Positions 40,700-56,298 of a stretch of 64,000 bases of DNA are shown here, in pieces. A model generated the notes under the pieces. That model made no database searches, was not told the origin of the DNA, and saw nothing but the letters and a program-made list of their open reading frames with translations. Location of the stretch: positions 2,661,001 through 2,725,000 of the forward strand of contig NZ_CP015217.1 of the NCBI RefSeq assembly GCF_001729245.1, given 5' to 3'. Position numbers and translations under genes: made by a program. The stretch's first letter is position 1, and each line of letters begins with the position of its first letter. The DNA is from Leptospira tipperaryensis. GTDB taxonomy: Bacteria > Spirochaetota > Leptospiria > Leptospirales > Leptospiraceae.

Positions 40700-40790
40700 G
40701 AGAAAACTCTGAAAGAATTTTCTCCATCGCAAAATCATCTTTTTTGCAAGTGAACGTCTCCCTCAAGAATTCTCGTGGGAACTCCTGCAA
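40700..40790 (-). repeat. partial reverse repeat copy overlapping the 3' end of a gene
   Basis: On the minus strand it reads GCAGGAGTTCCCAC (40775-40788), CTTGCAAAAAA and TTTTGCGATGGAGAAAA, matching the 5' half of the interspersed repeat. The stop codon of the gene at 40735-41319 lies within it. Confidence 0.7.
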
Positions 40791-41319
40791 AAATACCTAG
40801 AGAAACTTCTGATTCTAAAAATGAAAAACAGGAAACCTGTTTTCGAACAGATCGTTCTTCTTGAAACCGAATCTCCACACAATTCTTAGATTGAAAAACC
40901 GTTTCTCGGTAATCCCGAAGGTAAGTAATTTCTCTCATCGGAAAATTGCCGGAACCTTGGATCTTCGAAATCACCGTCTGTCGCTTCCCGTTCTCGATTG
41001 TTCTTACCTGAAAGGCAGTGGTTTGAAGTGTAAGACAGAGTTTATCTTTCTTTCGAGGTTGCAGAAGATACCAGTCGCTATTCTTAGAAGGTGTGAAATC
41101 GATCAGCCAAAAACTTCCGTCGGAAAATGTAGTCTTCTTTATTTTGAGATTTTCATCTTCGTTTCCTTTGGGACCTGCGATCGATTCGATCCATTGATCT
41201 AAAGACGAATAGCAAGTTCCTACAAAACCGTTCTGATTCTGAGCCGATAAGGGAAATGGTTTCCAGAGACAGAGACAACAAGAAACCGTCATCATCGCGG
41301 AAACAAAACGCAACTTCAT
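40735..41319 (-). CDS. secreted protein of unknown function with repeat-derived C-terminus
   Basis: 194 residues with an N-terminal signal peptide ending near FPLSA-QNQ and no lipobox, probably periplasmic. The mature part is mixed beta and coil with four or five cysteines (GTCYSS, DKLCLTL, SKNCVEIRF, QVSCFSF). The last 18 or so residues (FAGVPTRILEGDVHLQK) are encoded by the interspersed repeat and match the peptide that the repeat gives elsewhere (VGVPTKEFLLAK). The ancestral gene probably ended earlier. Function unknown. Confidence 0.7.
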   Translation of the reverse strand: MKLRFVSAMMTVSCCLCLWKPFPLSAQNQNGFVGTCYSSLDQWIESIAGPKGNEDENLKIKKTTFSDGSFWLIDFTPSKNSDWYLLQPRKKDKLCLTLQTTAFQVRTIENGKRQTVISKIQGSGNFPMREITYLRDYRETVFQSKNCVEIRFQEERSVRKQVSCFSFLESEVSLGIFAGVPTRILEGDVHLQKR

Positions 41320-41413
41320 CTTATATGCGGGATTTTTTTTAGGGAGAGGCTAAATTCTTTTTAGATACGGGTAAGAACCCGTTTTTTTTAAGAACTTTGA
41401 AAACGGAGCCTTA

Positions 41414-41444
41414 GTAGGAACTTCTCTCAAGTATGAGTTCCTAC
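41414..41444. repeat. hairpin built from repeat-family terminal motifs
   Basis: GTAGGAACT (41414-41422) and AGTTCCTAC (41436-41444) form a nine-base stem with a 13-base loop, followed by TTTTTA on the + strand. It looks like two facing ends of the interspersed repeat with the middle lost. It could act as a terminator for + strand transcription. Confidence 0.65.
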
Positions 41445-41457
41445 TTTTTAGAATCTC

Positions 41458-41670
41458 TCAGGCGTTCAAATCGATCAGATATCCTCTGCGAGTCGCTTGA
41501 TCGTCCGTATTGACTCCCACCTTTGCGATGTTTCTCGCTCCGGAATTTACGCTTTCCAATTCGGAAAGTGGATGAAGACGATCGGGCATGTTTCTGATCG
41601 TGAACTCGGATTTTGAAAATTGGCGAGCGCCCGGTGAACTTTGGAGTGCAAAATTGATTTCTTTGAGCAT
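41458..41670 (-). CDS. small protein of unknown function
   Basis: 70 residues, no signal peptide or helix, with a basic N-terminal half and ending DQATRRGYLIDLNA. An AGG triplet lies close to the ATG but there is no strong ribosome-binding site. Codon use and the even, non-repetitive composition look like a real gene, and it lies in a run of minus-strand genes. No family recognised; it could be spurious. Confidence 0.5.
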   Translation of the reverse strand: MLKEINFALQSSPGARQFSKSEFTIRNMPDRLHPLSELESVNSGARNIAKVGVNTDDQATRRGYLIDLNA

Positions 41671-41783
41671 GACCTGCGAATGTCCTTTTCTTTCAAGATA
41701 ACGACAAATTTAGAACTTTGTAAAGCGAAAATCAATTTTGAATCTGAGGAGAAAATCCCCATTTTGTCCCAAGATTCGAATTC

Positions 41784-44624
<2,841 letters not shown>

Positions 44625-44645
44625 ATAGATCCTAATTTGAACTGC

Positions 44646-45131
44646 CTAAGAATCGTAACGATTGGAAGATTTTAAGGCGCGTGCGATTTCTTGCTGCGCG
44701 TCTTTTTTCTGCATGTCATCCCGTTTATCGTGTATCTTCTTCGGCTTGGCGACGGCGATCTCCACTTTCACTCGAAGGTTATTCTTAAAATAAACCTTGG
44801 TGGCGACGAGAACCAAACCCTTTTCTTTTACCTGACGATCCAACTTTTCGATTTCCCTCTTATGCAGAAGAAGCTTTCGAGCTCGGATCTCCGGATGATT
44901 GGCGTAACCTCCGTTTTTATACGGAGTGATGGAAAAGTTTTCTAAAAAGATTTCGCCGTTTTTGATCTTGGCGAACGCGTCGGTAAGATTTCCTTTTTTT
45001 TCACGAAGACTTTTGACTTCGGATCCGGTCAAAACGATGCCCGCTTCGATGAATGAAATCAATTCGAAGTTGAACTTGGCCTTTTTGTTGACCAAGGGCG
45101 AATGCCCGGATTCTTCTTTTTTGTCTGCCAT
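44646..45131 (-). CDS. smpB: SsrA-binding protein SmpB
   Basis: 161 residues, the partner of tmRNA in trans-translation that frees stalled ribosomes. Family segments are [39 protein letters not shown] and [14 protein letters not shown], and the basic C-terminal tail [20 protein letters not shown] is kept. It is the first gene of the operon with der, plsY and the 41784 gene. The tmRNA gene ssrA is not in the window. Confidence 0.95.
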   Translation of the reverse strand: MADKKEESGHSPLVNKKAKFNFELISFIEAGIVLTGSEVKSLREKKGNLTDAFAKIKNGEIFLENFSITPYKNGGYANHPEIRARKLLLHKREIEKLDRQVKEKGLVLVATKVYFKNNLRVKVEIAVAKPKKIHDKRDDMQKKDAQQEIARALKSSNRYDS

Positions 45132-45142
45132 CTTACTTTGTT

Positions 45143-45170
45143 AAACCGTCTTCTTGGACGGTTTTTTATT
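45143..45170. terminator. hairpin in front of smpB
   Basis: AACCGTC (45144-45150) and GACGGTT (45157-45163) form a seven-base stem with a six-base loop, with TTTTTTATTTG after it on the + strand and AAATAAAAAA before it on the - strand. On the minus strand it lies between the AAA+ gene and smpB. The T run is on the + side, so it fits a terminator for + transcription or a 5' leader element of smpB better than a terminator of the AAA+ gene. Confidence 0.45.
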
Positions 45171-45233
45171 TGCATCGATTCTAGATTCGGCGGTCCGTTG
45201 CGGATTTCAGCGCCGAAGAACGTCGAATTCCGA

Positions 45234-48266
<3,033 letters not shown>

Positions 48267-48431
48267 GACTCAAAGTTTATCAGGTAGAATCCTCTGGCAA
48301 CCTGAATTCCCGAATTTATATTTTGAACGATTTGAATTGTTTGACTATCAAATCAACTTTTCGAGATGATTCTTTTGAGAAGACCGTTTTGCGGTAGTTC
48401 TCTCCGATAGAGATTTCAAAAAGGATCTAGT

Positions 48432-49544
48432 ATGAGTCAGAATACGTTAGAATATGTTTTAGCAAATCGAATCCAAGGTCTGGACACTTCCGCAATCCGC
48501 AAAGCGTTCGAACTCGCAGGAAGTTTAAAAAATCCGATCAACTTGTCCATAGGTCAGCCTCATTTCCCTTGTCCCGCAAATATCATAGAAGCCGGATGTA
48601 AGGCCCTCAAAGACGGAAAGACCGCTTACACTCTTACCGGTGGAATTCCGGAACTTCGTTCCGCGCTTGCAGAAAAATACAAGACGACTAACGGTATCTC
48701 CTACGCGACGCCCGAAAGAATTTTGGTCACTTCCGGAATCAGCTCCGCATTCTTACTTTTATTCAACGCATTGTTAAACGAAGGAGACGAATGTCTCGTA
48801 GTAACTCCTCACTTTTTGATGTATCCCGCGTATATCAAGATCTACGGAGGAAAGATGAACACGGTGCATCAATCCTTCGAACCGGAAGATCTAAAGGATT
48901 TCTCCAATAAAAAATTGAAGATCATCATCTATTCTTCTCCTTCCAATCCTACCGGTAAAATTCTTTCCAGAAAACAATTGGAAGCACTTGCTGAACTCGC
49001 CGAGAAGACCGGAGCCTATTTGATTTCGGATGAGATCTACGAACTTTTTGACTATGATAAGAAGTTTATTTCAGCGGGTTCTTTTTACGAGAAGACAATC
49101 ACTCTTTCCGGTTTTTCCAAAACTTACAGTATGACTGGACTCCGTCTGTCCTCCATTCTCGCGCCGGAACCCATTACAAAAGCATTAACTACTCTGCAAC
49201 AATACACGATCGTCTGCGCTCCTTCGGTCACTCAGTGGATGGGACTCGAGGCCCTCAAAACGGATATGAGCTCCTACATCGCGGACTACAAAGAAAAAAG
49301 GGACTTTGTCTACGATTCATTGAAAGATCACTACGAAGTGGAGAAAAGCGAAGGCGCATTCTACTTCTTTATCAAGATCAAAGAAAAGGACGATGATTTT
49401 ATCCTAAGAGCCATCAAAGAGAAGGAATTGATCTTGGTTCCGGGTTATATCTTTGCCGATTCTAAAAATTACATTCGGATCAGCTTTGCTTCCGAATGGG
49501 ATAATTTGAAGAAGGGAATTTCCGCGCTTGTCGCACTCGCTTGA
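48432..49544 (+). CDS. PLP-dependent aminotransferase, class I/II
   Basis: A 370-residue fold-type I aminotransferase. The PLP-binding Lys is in TLSGFSKTYSMTGLR, with SSPSNPTGKILS and LISDEIYELFDYD upstream as expected for the AspC/aromatic aminotransferase group. The substrate cannot be set from the sequence; aspartate, aromatic or alanine transamination are candidates. Ribosome-binding site AAGGA. The prepilin peptidase gene starts 17 bases inside its 3' end. Confidence 0.88.
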   Translation: MSQNTLEYVLANRIQGLDTSAIRKAFELAGSLKNPINLSIGQPHFPCPANIIEAGCKALKDGKTAYTLTGGIPELRSALAEKYKTTNGISYATPERILVTSGISSAFLLLFNALLNEGDECLVVTPHFLMYPAYIKIYGGKMNTVHQSFEPEDLKDFSNKKLKIIIYSSPSNPTGKILSRKQLEALAELAEKTGAYLISDEIYELFDYDKKFISAGSFYEKTITLSGFSKTYSMTGLRLSSILAPEPITKALTTLQQYTIVCAPSVTQWMGLEALKTDMSSYIADYKEKRDFVYDSLKDHYEVEKSEGAFYFFIKIKEKDDDFILRAIKEKELILVPGYIFADSKNYIRISFASEWDNLKKGISALVALA

Positions 49545-50385
49545 TCCGTTAAACTTCTGGATCTTTTTGGGATTCGGAAGTTTGGGCGCGGCTTCCTTGG
49601 GAAGTTTTTACGTGACCCTCGGTTATCGAATCTTAGAATACTATTACGGTAAAAAAAGAAAGTCCCTTTCTTTTCGAGAGAAGTGGAAACAGATTTTTAC
49701 TTCTCCGAGCGCCTGCGATCACTGCGGAAAGGAAATCCGTTATCCGGAACTTCTTCCCGTGGTTGGATATCTGATCACAAAAGGAAAATGCAAAGAATGT
49801 AAAAAGCCGATCCGTGTGATCTTTCCTCTGGTTGAATTTTCTTTTTTTTCTATCTTTGTTTTTTGTTTTCTTCTTACCCAAAATCCCGCTTTCAGTTTTG
49901 TTTTTTTGTTTTTATGCGGGCATCTTTTGATTTCCTGTCTGACCGATGCGTATCATTTCTCTTTGGACTATGAAAATCTTCCCTGGATTTTATTCTTCGG
50001 TTTGACCGCAGTTTATCTTTTGAACGGCAAACTCCCCGGCTGGAACGAACTCTTTGTCTTCGGAGGTTTTTTCGCCGCGTTTCTGATCTTGTTTCTTTTC
50101 TTTCCGGGCGGAATCGGTTTTGGAGACGTTCTCTTTGCACCGGTTCTTGCGATGATCGCCGGTCATCCTTGGTGGATGTTTTTTTTAAACGCCTCTTATA
50201 TTCCTGCGGTTTTGTTTACGGTCGCGCTTCGAAAAAAAGGGGAAAGCCTTCGTAGAACTCCGATTCCGATGGGTTTGTATTTTGGCCTGGGAACAGTTCT
50301 TACTTTTTTTGGTAAGATCCTTTTTGAATCCGAGCTCCTTTCGATTCCGATCTTTTCCGATCTTTTGGATCAAAACCCGCAATAA
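49528..50385 (+). CDS. prepilin peptidase (A24 family)
   Basis: A 285-residue inner-membrane aspartate protease/N-methyltransferase that processes type IV pilin-like and type II secretion pseudopilins. A two-CXXC segment (CDHCGK and CKECKK) follows the first helix. The catalytic Asp pair lies in LTDAYHFSLD and GIGFGDVL (the GxGD motif as GFGD). About seven helices. The start is a TTG with AAGGGA upstream and overlaps the aminotransferase gene. No pilin or secretion operon is in the window, so its targets lie elsewhere. Confidence 0.88.
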   Translation: MSHSLDPLNFWIFLGFGSLGAASLGSFYVTLGYRILEYYYGKKRKSLSFREKWKQIFTSPSACDHCGKEIRYPELLPVVGYLITKGKCKECKKPIRVIFPLVEFSFFSIFVFCFLLTQNPAFSFVFLFLCGHLLISCLTDAYHFSLDYENLPWILFFGLTAVYLLNGKLPGWNELFVFGGFFAAFLILFLFFPGGIGFGDVLFAPVLAMIAGHPWWMFFLNASYIPAVLFTVALRKKGESLRRTPIPMGLYFGLGTVLTFFGKILFESELLSIPIFSDLLDQNPQ

Positions 50386-50657
50386 AAAATCGAAGAACTT
50401 TCGAAGGACCGGTGGGAAGTTTTTATAAAACGGGAATGCCGGGTTTCAAATTAGCATATTTTTATTTTAGAATATTCTAATTTAAGAATCTACCTCATCT
50501 ATCTTTTCCTGAGACGGTTTCTATTTTGAGTGAAAACTTTTGTTCCAATCCAACAAAAATGAGGATTCTTCTTTGCTTCAATCTTTTGAGAACCGAATCT
50601 CTCTGTGATTTGAGCAACTTTCTATCCGAAAGCCTGAGGAGAGCATTGGAACGATAA

Positions 50658-51071
50658 GGACCTTTGTCGTAGTTCCGACGAGAGGAATTTTACTTGCAAG
50701 AAGCGCGATTTTGTGATAGAGGAAAAGTCACACGAGTTTTCCCACGAGCCCGCCTCCTCCACCCAATCAGGGTGGGGCCGCGCGAGTTTCACGGAGGGAC
50801 CTTTGTCGTACTTCCGACGAGAGGAATTTTACTTGCAAGAAGCGCGATTTTGTGATAGAGGAAAGTCGCACGAGTTTTCCCACGAGCCCGCCTCCTCCAC
50901 CCATTCAGGGCGGGGCCGCGCGAGTTTCACAGAGGACCTTTGTCGTAGTTCCGACGAAAGGAATTTTATTTGCAAGAAGCGCGATTCTGTGATAGAGGAA
51001 AGTCGCACGAGTTTTCCCACGAGCCCGCCTCCTCCACCCATTCAGGGTGGGGCCGCGCGAGTTTCACGGAA
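50658..51071 (+). repeat. triplicate tandem array of the interspersed repeat
   Basis: Three near-identical units starting at 50658, 50797 and 50934 (periods 139, 137 and 138 bp). Each unit begins GGACCTTTGTCG, then GTCGTAGTTCCGACG, TTTTACTTGCAAGAAG, TGTGATAGAGGAAA, CCCGCCTCCTCCACCC and GGGTGGGGCCGCGCGAG, and ends TTTCACGGAG. A partial fourth unit follows to about 51095. Confidence 0.9.
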
Positions 51072-51201
51072 GGACCTTTGTCGTAGTTCCGACAGACCAA
51101 TCTTTACGGTCTGGATTTTATCCAAAACGAACTGGAAGTCCGACTGAATGCAAAACCTTTTTCTAAAAAAGAACTTTGTCGGAACAACAAGCCCAAGCCG
51201 A

Positions 51202-51591
51202 TTAGATCGGATAAAAAAAGAGTCCGCAAAAAAAGAGGATCAACCAAAAACCCGTCTCGATCGTTTCGCTGAGAGGTTGGATTCTTCTAATTCCTCCGTA
51301 AGCGTGAACGATCACCATCAAACCAAAACATCCGAGAAGAATGTTAAAATAAAACGGCTGCACCGCGCGATTTCCGGCGGCGACAAAACCCATATAACAA
51401 AGGACGCACATCACGCTCGCAAGACAACGTCCGTAATAAATGGACAAGTTGCCTTGATCTGGAATCTCCCATCCTAAAACCGCGGCCCAACGAAGAGGCA
51501 CTAAAAACATAGGAAGCGCGAACACAAAAAAAGTCGCGGCCACGAGCACATATAAGAATAAACTGGATTCACTTCCCCAGATTCCGATCAT
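51202..51591 (-). CDS. small membrane protein of unknown function
   Basis: 129 residues with four predicted transmembrane helices (around 9-32, 54-72, 79-97 and 105-127), separated by short loops. The segment LSIYYGRCLASVMCVLCYMG carries two cysteines. No signal motif or recognised domain. The even hydrophobic pattern, start and isolated position on the minus strand make it a credible gene. It converges with the repeat array on the left. Confidence 0.7.
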   Translation of the reverse strand: MIGIWGSESSLFLYVLVAATFFVFALPMFLVPLRWAAVLGWEIPDQGNLSIYYGRCLASVMCVLCYMGFVAAGNRAVQPFYFNILLGCFGLMVIVHAYGGIRRIQPLSETIETGFWLILFFCGLFFYPI

Positions 51592-52226
51592 AACTTTTCC
51601 TCCACAAAAAATTCAGATTCATTCAAAGCCGAAAACATACCTTAACTCGGAGAAATTTTCGACTCGCACGAAATCGATTTCGATTCGCGGTGCCGAATAA
51701 CGCACAAATTATACATTTATGTCATATTATTCACTTCATTGACTCATATTTTCGTAAAGAAAAATACTTTTGATGAAAATAAAATATTTCTTCGAGAATG
51801 AATTTCGCATTTCAAAAACACTCTCTAACTTACGTTTTCTTAGAAAGAGAACGCAAAGCAAGCTCCTGATAAATAAATCAGAGTGAATTTCAAAACTCTT
51901 ACTTATAATTTAGAGTTCGATTGTGTCTTTGGGAAATGCTTCGACCGAACCCGAGGAAAGGTTACTTTTTTCTAATATGATTTTGGAAATTGCAGAGAAT
52001 GGATCTGTTTTTGTTCTTATTTTTTTTGTAAGAATTTTTAAGATCTTTTGTAACTTTTTAGAATCGTTTGCGTATGGAAAGAATGGTTTAAAAAATTCTG
52101 AAATTTTGTTTGGTGGACGGTAAACCGGCCAAGACGATATTTTAGAAAGCGGGAAAGTTTTCGCCTCCTAAAATGAGGAAACGAAAACACATTCAAAATT
52201 TGGAATGATTTTAGAAATTTCTTTAT
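51592..52226. other. 635-bp A+T-rich region with a doubtful small frame
   Basis: Very A+T rich around 51710-51860 with several TATTAT/ATAAAAT runs, so it may hold promoters for the minus-strand membrane protein gene. A + strand frame at 51923-52123 (66 codons) is listed separately with low confidence. No repeats of the interspersed family lie here. Confidence 0.4.
51923..52123 (+). CDS. possible small protein with one membrane helix
   Basis: 66 codons beginning MSLGNASTEPEERLLFSN and holding one hydrophobic stretch (about 28-42). The start codon follows TTCGATTG rather than a clear ribosome-binding site. Nothing resembles a family. I rate it slightly more likely to be chance than real. Confidence 0.3.
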   Translation: MSLGNASTEPEERLLFSNMILEIAENGSVFVLIFFVRIFKIFCNFLESFAYGKNGLKNSEILFGGR

Positions 52227-53447
52227 TCAAAAATAAACAACCCTCAGATCCACGCCGCCGTGAGTCACGTGGATCGTATCGGTCTTGATTCCCATATTAC
52301 GATTGAGAATGGACCAAGAATCTTCGTCAGGACAAAGAATCAATCCGCTGATTTCCACGGGGAGTTCCCACCAGAGTTTAAGTTTTTCACCCAACTTTTT
52401 GTAGAACGCGTTAGTCGCACCAGCCTCCATTCTTAATCCGTAAGGAGGATTGAGGGGCATCCAGATTCGTTTCGGCTTCCCGACGCTTTCCCAGATATCT
52501 TTTGGAGAACCAGTGAAAAAATCTCCCTGCCACTCCTGCATCGAAACCAAATCCAGAATTTCAGATTCCTTTAGAAAAGCTTGATATTGATCCATTCTCT
52601 TCTTCGTGTATTGAAACGTTTCTTCGTTCAGTTCGTTCCACCAGACCGCGATCGGATTTTTGCCCGGAGGTTTTAGAGTTTTCTTTTTTAGAAAGTCCCA
52701 AGTGGATTCAGGAAATTCTCCCATATCTTGAAACAAAAAAGTTCTCTGATAATGAGGAAAGCCGACTCCAAAAATAGAATCCACCGATTCTCTGATAAGG
52801 GTTCCAGTTCCTGCAAAAGGAACAAAAACAGCATCCGGGTTCGGAAGAATCTTGTGCATTCTCTGAATCAAAAATCTCGCGAGGTCTTCCCGGATCGGAG
52901 CCGACTTAGAAAGAGGTTTGAACTTTCCTCTTTGATTGAGAGGTTCTCCGGCGAGACTTACGTTCATCACGATTTCGTCGTCCATGATCATCGCGCTGAG
53001 TTCGGTCGTCCTTTTTCCGTTAGTCGGATTGGTATGTTCCGTTTCCCAGAGCCTTCTTAGATCTTCCGGAGTCCATTCGGTTGCGCCCTTGACCTGAGGA
53101 TGGAACTGAAGATCCCAATCCGACGGAAGAACTTCCGACTTACGAAGAGAGTTTTCGAATTCTTTAAAATCAAAAGACCGTTTTAAGGGATACATCCCCA
53201 AGTTGAGTCTAAAATCCCGAACCCAAGGAATTCTTACCAAAAGTTCGAGAGCCTGACGGAAGTTCGCATTCTCGAGCAGAATCTTCCCGGGTAGAACTTT
53301 GAGAAACGGCGTAGACATTTTCGGAAGATAAGAATCGCTGATGATCCTCTTCGCCGTTTGTTCGGTTTCCTTCGCGGATCCCGTGGGGAGCAGATATTCC
53401 CATCTCCTCAGCTGGCCCGACTTAAATTTAGGAAACTTCCATAGCAT
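52227..53447 (-). CDS. RlmL/RlmK-like N2-guanine RNA methyltransferase
   Basis: 406 residues. The N-terminal THUMP-like part (about 1-180) is followed by a Rossmann methyltransferase with FVPFAGTGTLIRES and the catalytic NPPYGLRMEAG motif, like RlmL, TrmG10 and related enzymes modifying guanines in rRNA or tRNA. The C-terminal segment THGGVDLRVVYF is near the end as in that family. The exact target is unknown. It follows the ABC ATPase gene by 62 bp on the same strand and may share its transcript. Confidence 0.8.
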   Translation of the reverse strand: MLWKFPKFKSGQLRRWEYLLPTGSAKETEQTAKRIISDSYLPKMSTPFLKVLPGKILLENANFRQALELLVRIPWVRDFRLNLGMYPLKRSFDFKEFENSLRKSEVLPSDWDLQFHPQVKGATEWTPEDLRRLWETEHTNPTNGKRTTELSAMIMDDEIVMNVSLAGEPLNQRGKFKPLSKSAPIREDLARFLIQRMHKILPNPDAVFVPFAGTGTLIRESVDSIFGVGFPHYQRTFLFQDMGEFPESTWDFLKKKTLKPPGKNPIAVWWNELNEETFQYTKKRMDQYQAFLKESEILDLVSMQEWQGDFFTGSPKDIWESVGKPKRIWMPLNPPYGLRMEAGATNAFYKKLGEKLKLWWELPVEISGLILCPDEDSWSILNRNMGIKTDTIHVTHGGVDLRVVYF

Positions 53448-53509
53448 GGTAGTAGAATTTAATATCGCTTCCGTACGGCCTATCTCAAAACTTTCTCAAA
53501 TTCAAATAA

Positions 53510-54226
53510 TCAGCGTCCTACTTTCGAAGCCTTCTGGATTGCCTCCCATTCCTTGCCGGAGACGATTCTTCCATCCACGAGATGGATCTGTCTTTTGGTC
53601 CTTGCAGCAAAATCCGGATCGTGTGTTACCACGACGATCGTGGTTTTTCTCTCCTCATTCACCTTCGCAAGAATATTCATCACCACTTTGGTGTTCGCCG
53701 AGTCCAAGGCTCCCGTGGGTTCGTCCGCAAAGATATACTTAGGGCTCATCACAAGCGCACGGGCGATCGCTACCCTTTGGGCCTGACCTCCGGAGAGTCG
53801 GTTGATCCGATAGTCCATCCTATCTTTCAGATCGAATTCTTCGAGAAGGTGTTCCGCATAACTTTGATGTTCATTCAAAAGGCCCGCCTTTCTCGCGGGC
53901 ATCAAAACGTTTTCGAGGGCCGTAAACTCGGGAAGTAGATAGTGAAACTGAAAGATAAATCCCATTCTTTTGTTTCGAAACTCGTGAATTTCTTCTTCGT
54001 CCATCTGATAGATATCTTTTCCGTCGATATGAATCTCTCCCCTACTCGGCGGATCCAAAGAACTGATCATATAAAGAAGCGTGCTCTTTCCGGATCCGGA
54101 CTTTCCGGTGAGAGAAACATAATCTCCTTCTTGGATATCGAGGCTAACACCTTTGATGATTTCCGAATTTCCAAACATCTTCTGAAGATTGAAAACGGAG
54201 ATTCCATTTTGAACGGCGGTCTGCAT
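53510..54226 (-). CDS. ABC transporter ATPase, MacB/LolD-like
   Basis: About 239 residues, using the ATG at 54226, which has AGGAG upstream and starts two bases after the permease stop; a longer frame overlaps the permease gene. Walker [11 protein letters not shown]-loop [16 protein letters not shown], signature [16 protein letters not shown] and Walker [13 protein letters not shown] are standard. It powers the FtsX-type permease at 54229. The operon order (regulator, adaptor, permease, ATPase) matches MacAB-type efflux, where drugs or lipids are removed with an outer-membrane TolC channel. Confidence 0.9.
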   Translation of the reverse strand: MQTAVQNGISVFNLQKMFGNSEIIKGVSLDIQEGDYVSLTGKSGSGKSTLLYMISSLDPPSRGEIHIDGKDIYQMDEEEIHEFRNKRMGFIFQFHYLLPEFTALENVLMPARKAGLLNEHQSYAEHLLEEFDLKDRMDYRINRLSGGQAQRVAIARALVMSPKYIFADEPTGALDSANTKVVMNILAKVNEERKTTIVVVTHDPDFAARTKRQIHLVDGRIVSGKEWEAIQKASKVGR

Positions 54227-54228
54227 TC

Positions 54229-55467
54229 TTATTCTCCTCTTATGATCTCGATCGGAGAAAGTTTTCCCGCGGACCTCGCGGGAATCCAACTCGCAATCAA
54301 CGTGGCGACCATCGACTGTAAAAATGCCTGGAAGTAGATCGCCGGCGCAAAGGAAACGACCATGGATCCAGCTCCGGCCGAAAATAAAGGATTTGAAAAA
54401 GGAAGAGATTCGATTCTCAAGCAGACTAAAAATCCGACGATGAGTCCGATGATTCCCCCAACGACTCCGAGAATCATTCCCTGCATCAAAAAGATCATAA
54501 GAACTTCTTTGGGTCGAAATCCAATCGAACGAAGAATGGCGATTTCTCTTTTCTTTTGGTTGATAATTACATTCAAAATATTGTATATTCCAAATCCTGC
54601 TACCACGAGAATGGCCGCGGTCATCGAATACCGGATCGCGTCCTGCAACTTAAAGATCGCAAAAAAACTGGAGTTGGCTTCCTGCCAGCTTAGAACCTTG
54701 TCTTCTCCGAGACCTCTCCATTCCTCAGCTTTTAAGATGGAACGATTTACGTCCTTTAGACGAACCGCGATGTCCGTGATCATTCCGGATTGTCCCGTCA
54801 ACTGCTGCACTTCGGATAACAATCCGTAGGCGATGCTGTCGTCCAGAGCCTTGTTTCCGGAACGAAAGATTCCGGAAATACGAAACGGAGTTCTTTCCTG
54901 CAAACCCGCGGTGATCCAGACCGTTTTGTTGAGTCCCAATCCTAAGAGTTTCGAAAGTCCGTCTCCGAGGATGAGTCTGTTTCCGGCCGCAAGGGATTCT
55001 ACACTTCCTTCCGTGATGTAATCCGCGAGAGGAGTGATCAAAATCTGTCTCGAAGGGATGATGCCTATGATCTTACCGGCTTCTTGATTGGAACCGGAAT
55101 AAAGAAAGATTCTTCCGCTAACTTGCGGAGAATAAGCCTCCACTTCGGGATCGAGGTCCAACCTTTCATACCAGAGACTCGCCTGGTTCAAATGAGTGGA
55201 TCCTCGTTTACCGGAAGGAGGAGAAAGCCAGAACACATTCTCGTTGGGAAAAAGATCGTCCATAGAATTGGCCTGGATGATTTCTTGTCTGGGTGAGATT
55301 CGAACGTGGCAGTCCGCGTTGATCAATTGATCGATGAGATAACCCCGGAAACCGAGTAAAACCCCGGAGATGATGATAAACGCGGCGGTTCCCAAAACGA
55401 TTCCGGAAAGAGTCGTCAGAGTTTGTTTTCCCCTGACTAGCATTTGTCTGAGGGCGATAAACAACAT
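54229..55467 (-). CDS. FtsX-like ABC permease, MacB/LolC type
   Basis: 412 residues with one N-terminal helix, a periplasmic domain of about 250 residues and three C-terminal FtsX helices. The cytoplasmic coupling loop [19 protein letters not shown] is characteristic. It is paired with the ATPase at 53510 and the adaptor at 55467, with one-base overlaps. In MacB-type systems such a permease undergoes mechanotransmission and pushes substrates through the adaptor. Confidence 0.88.
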   Translation of the reverse strand: MLFIALRQMLVRGKQTLTTLSGIVLGTAAFIIISGVLLGFRGYLIDQLINADCHVRISPRQEIIQANSMDDLFPNENVFWLSPPSGKRGSTHLNQASLWYERLDLDPEVEAYSPQVSGRIFLYSGSNQEAGKIIGIIPSRQILITPLADYITEGSVESLAAGNRLILGDGLSKLLGLGLNKTVWITAGLQERTPFRISGIFRSGNKALDDSIAYGLLSEVQQLTGQSGMITDIAVRLKDVNRSILKAEEWRGLGEDKVLSWQEANSSFFAIFKLQDAIRYSMTAAILVVAGFGIYNILNVIINQKKREIAILRSIGFRPKEVLMIFLMQGMILGVVGGIIGLIVGFLVCLRIESLPFSNPLFSAGAGSMVVSFAPAIYFQAFLQSMVATLIASWIPARSAGKLSPIEIIRGE

Positions 55468-56282
55468 CAGGGCGCCTCGGAGAGTCGATCTCCCGCTTGA
55501 ATATCCCCTTCTTTGACTTCTATAAACTGTTCGGATCTGAGTCCGGGGGTAAAGGAGACTGCAAGAGATTTACCGTTTCTGAATATTATAATTTTATGTT
55601 TCTTTTCGTATTTTCGAGGAACCAAGACCGCGTTATCCCGTTTACCGACTTCGATCGCAACGTCCGCCGTCATTCCTGGAAGAACTCCTTCCGGAAAACG
55701 GGCGGCTTCGATCCTCGCAAAAAATTGTCCCGCGTGAGAAAAGGTTCCTTGAACCTTTCCTTGTATGACTTCGTTCGGTTTTCCTTCAAAGCGTATGAGC
55801 GCCGACTGTCCCTTTTTTATCGAAAGAAGAATCTGTTCGTCCAGAGCCACCACGAGATATTTCGCCCCGACTCCCAAAACCTCTACGGCCTGCATCGTTT
55901 GAAACGCGACCTCTCCCTCGTGATAACCGATATCCGAAACGATTCCTCGGATCGGAGATCGAACTGTGGTAAGACCTTCCAACTGTAAAAGACTCTGGCC
56001 CGGAAAGACTTCGTCTCCTTCCAAAACAAAAACCTTGGTCACTTTTGTGGGAACCCCAACTCGAAATCGAAACGTATCCAAGGAATGTACGGTTCCTAAT
56101 CCGTAGGCTTTTTCCGATATCGGACCTACGACGGCGACGTCCTCAGTTTTCGGTTTGTTTTTCAATTGAAAGATCAGAATCAAAACCGCGATCGGAAGAA
56201 GCGCGGAAACAATTCTATAGGGAAGTCGCAAAGACTTATAAATTCTCCAAAAGGATTTGAGCTTGTTGACTACAACTTTCAT
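55467..56282 (-). CDS. periplasmic adaptor, HlyD/MacA family
   Basis: About 271 residues, starting at the ATG at 56282 with GGAG upstream; the longer frame reads into the tetR terminus. One N-terminal membrane helix is followed by a barrel-sandwich/lipoyl part (FRFRVGVPTKVTKVFVLEGD, GQSLLQLEGLTTVRSP) and beta-barrel and membrane-proximal domains near LPGMTADVAIEVG. The coiled-coil hairpin is short or missing, unlike MacA of E. coli, so docking to an outer-membrane channel may be different. Part of the tetR-adaptor-permease-ATPase operon. Confidence 0.85.
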   Translation of the reverse strand: MKVVVNKLKSFWRIYKSLRLPYRIVSALLPIAVLILIFQLKNKPKTEDVAVVGPISEKAYGLGTVHSLDTFRFRVGVPTKVTKVFVLEGDEVFPGQSLLQLEGLTTVRSPIRGIVSDIGYHEGEVAFQTMQAVEVLGVGAKYLVVALDEQILLSIKKGQSALIRFEGKPNEVIQGKVQGTFSHAGQFFARIEAARFPEGVLPGMTADVAIEVGKRDNAVLVPRKYEKKHKIIIFRNGKSLAVSFTPGLRSEQFIEVKEGDIQAGDRLSEAP

Positions 56283-56298
56283 TCTCACTGACTCCAAC

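Noticed and set aside
50713..51147. Frame of 144 codons through the tandem repeats
   Set aside because: It only translates the repeat units (KSHEFSHEPASST repeated) and has no start signal or outside similarity.
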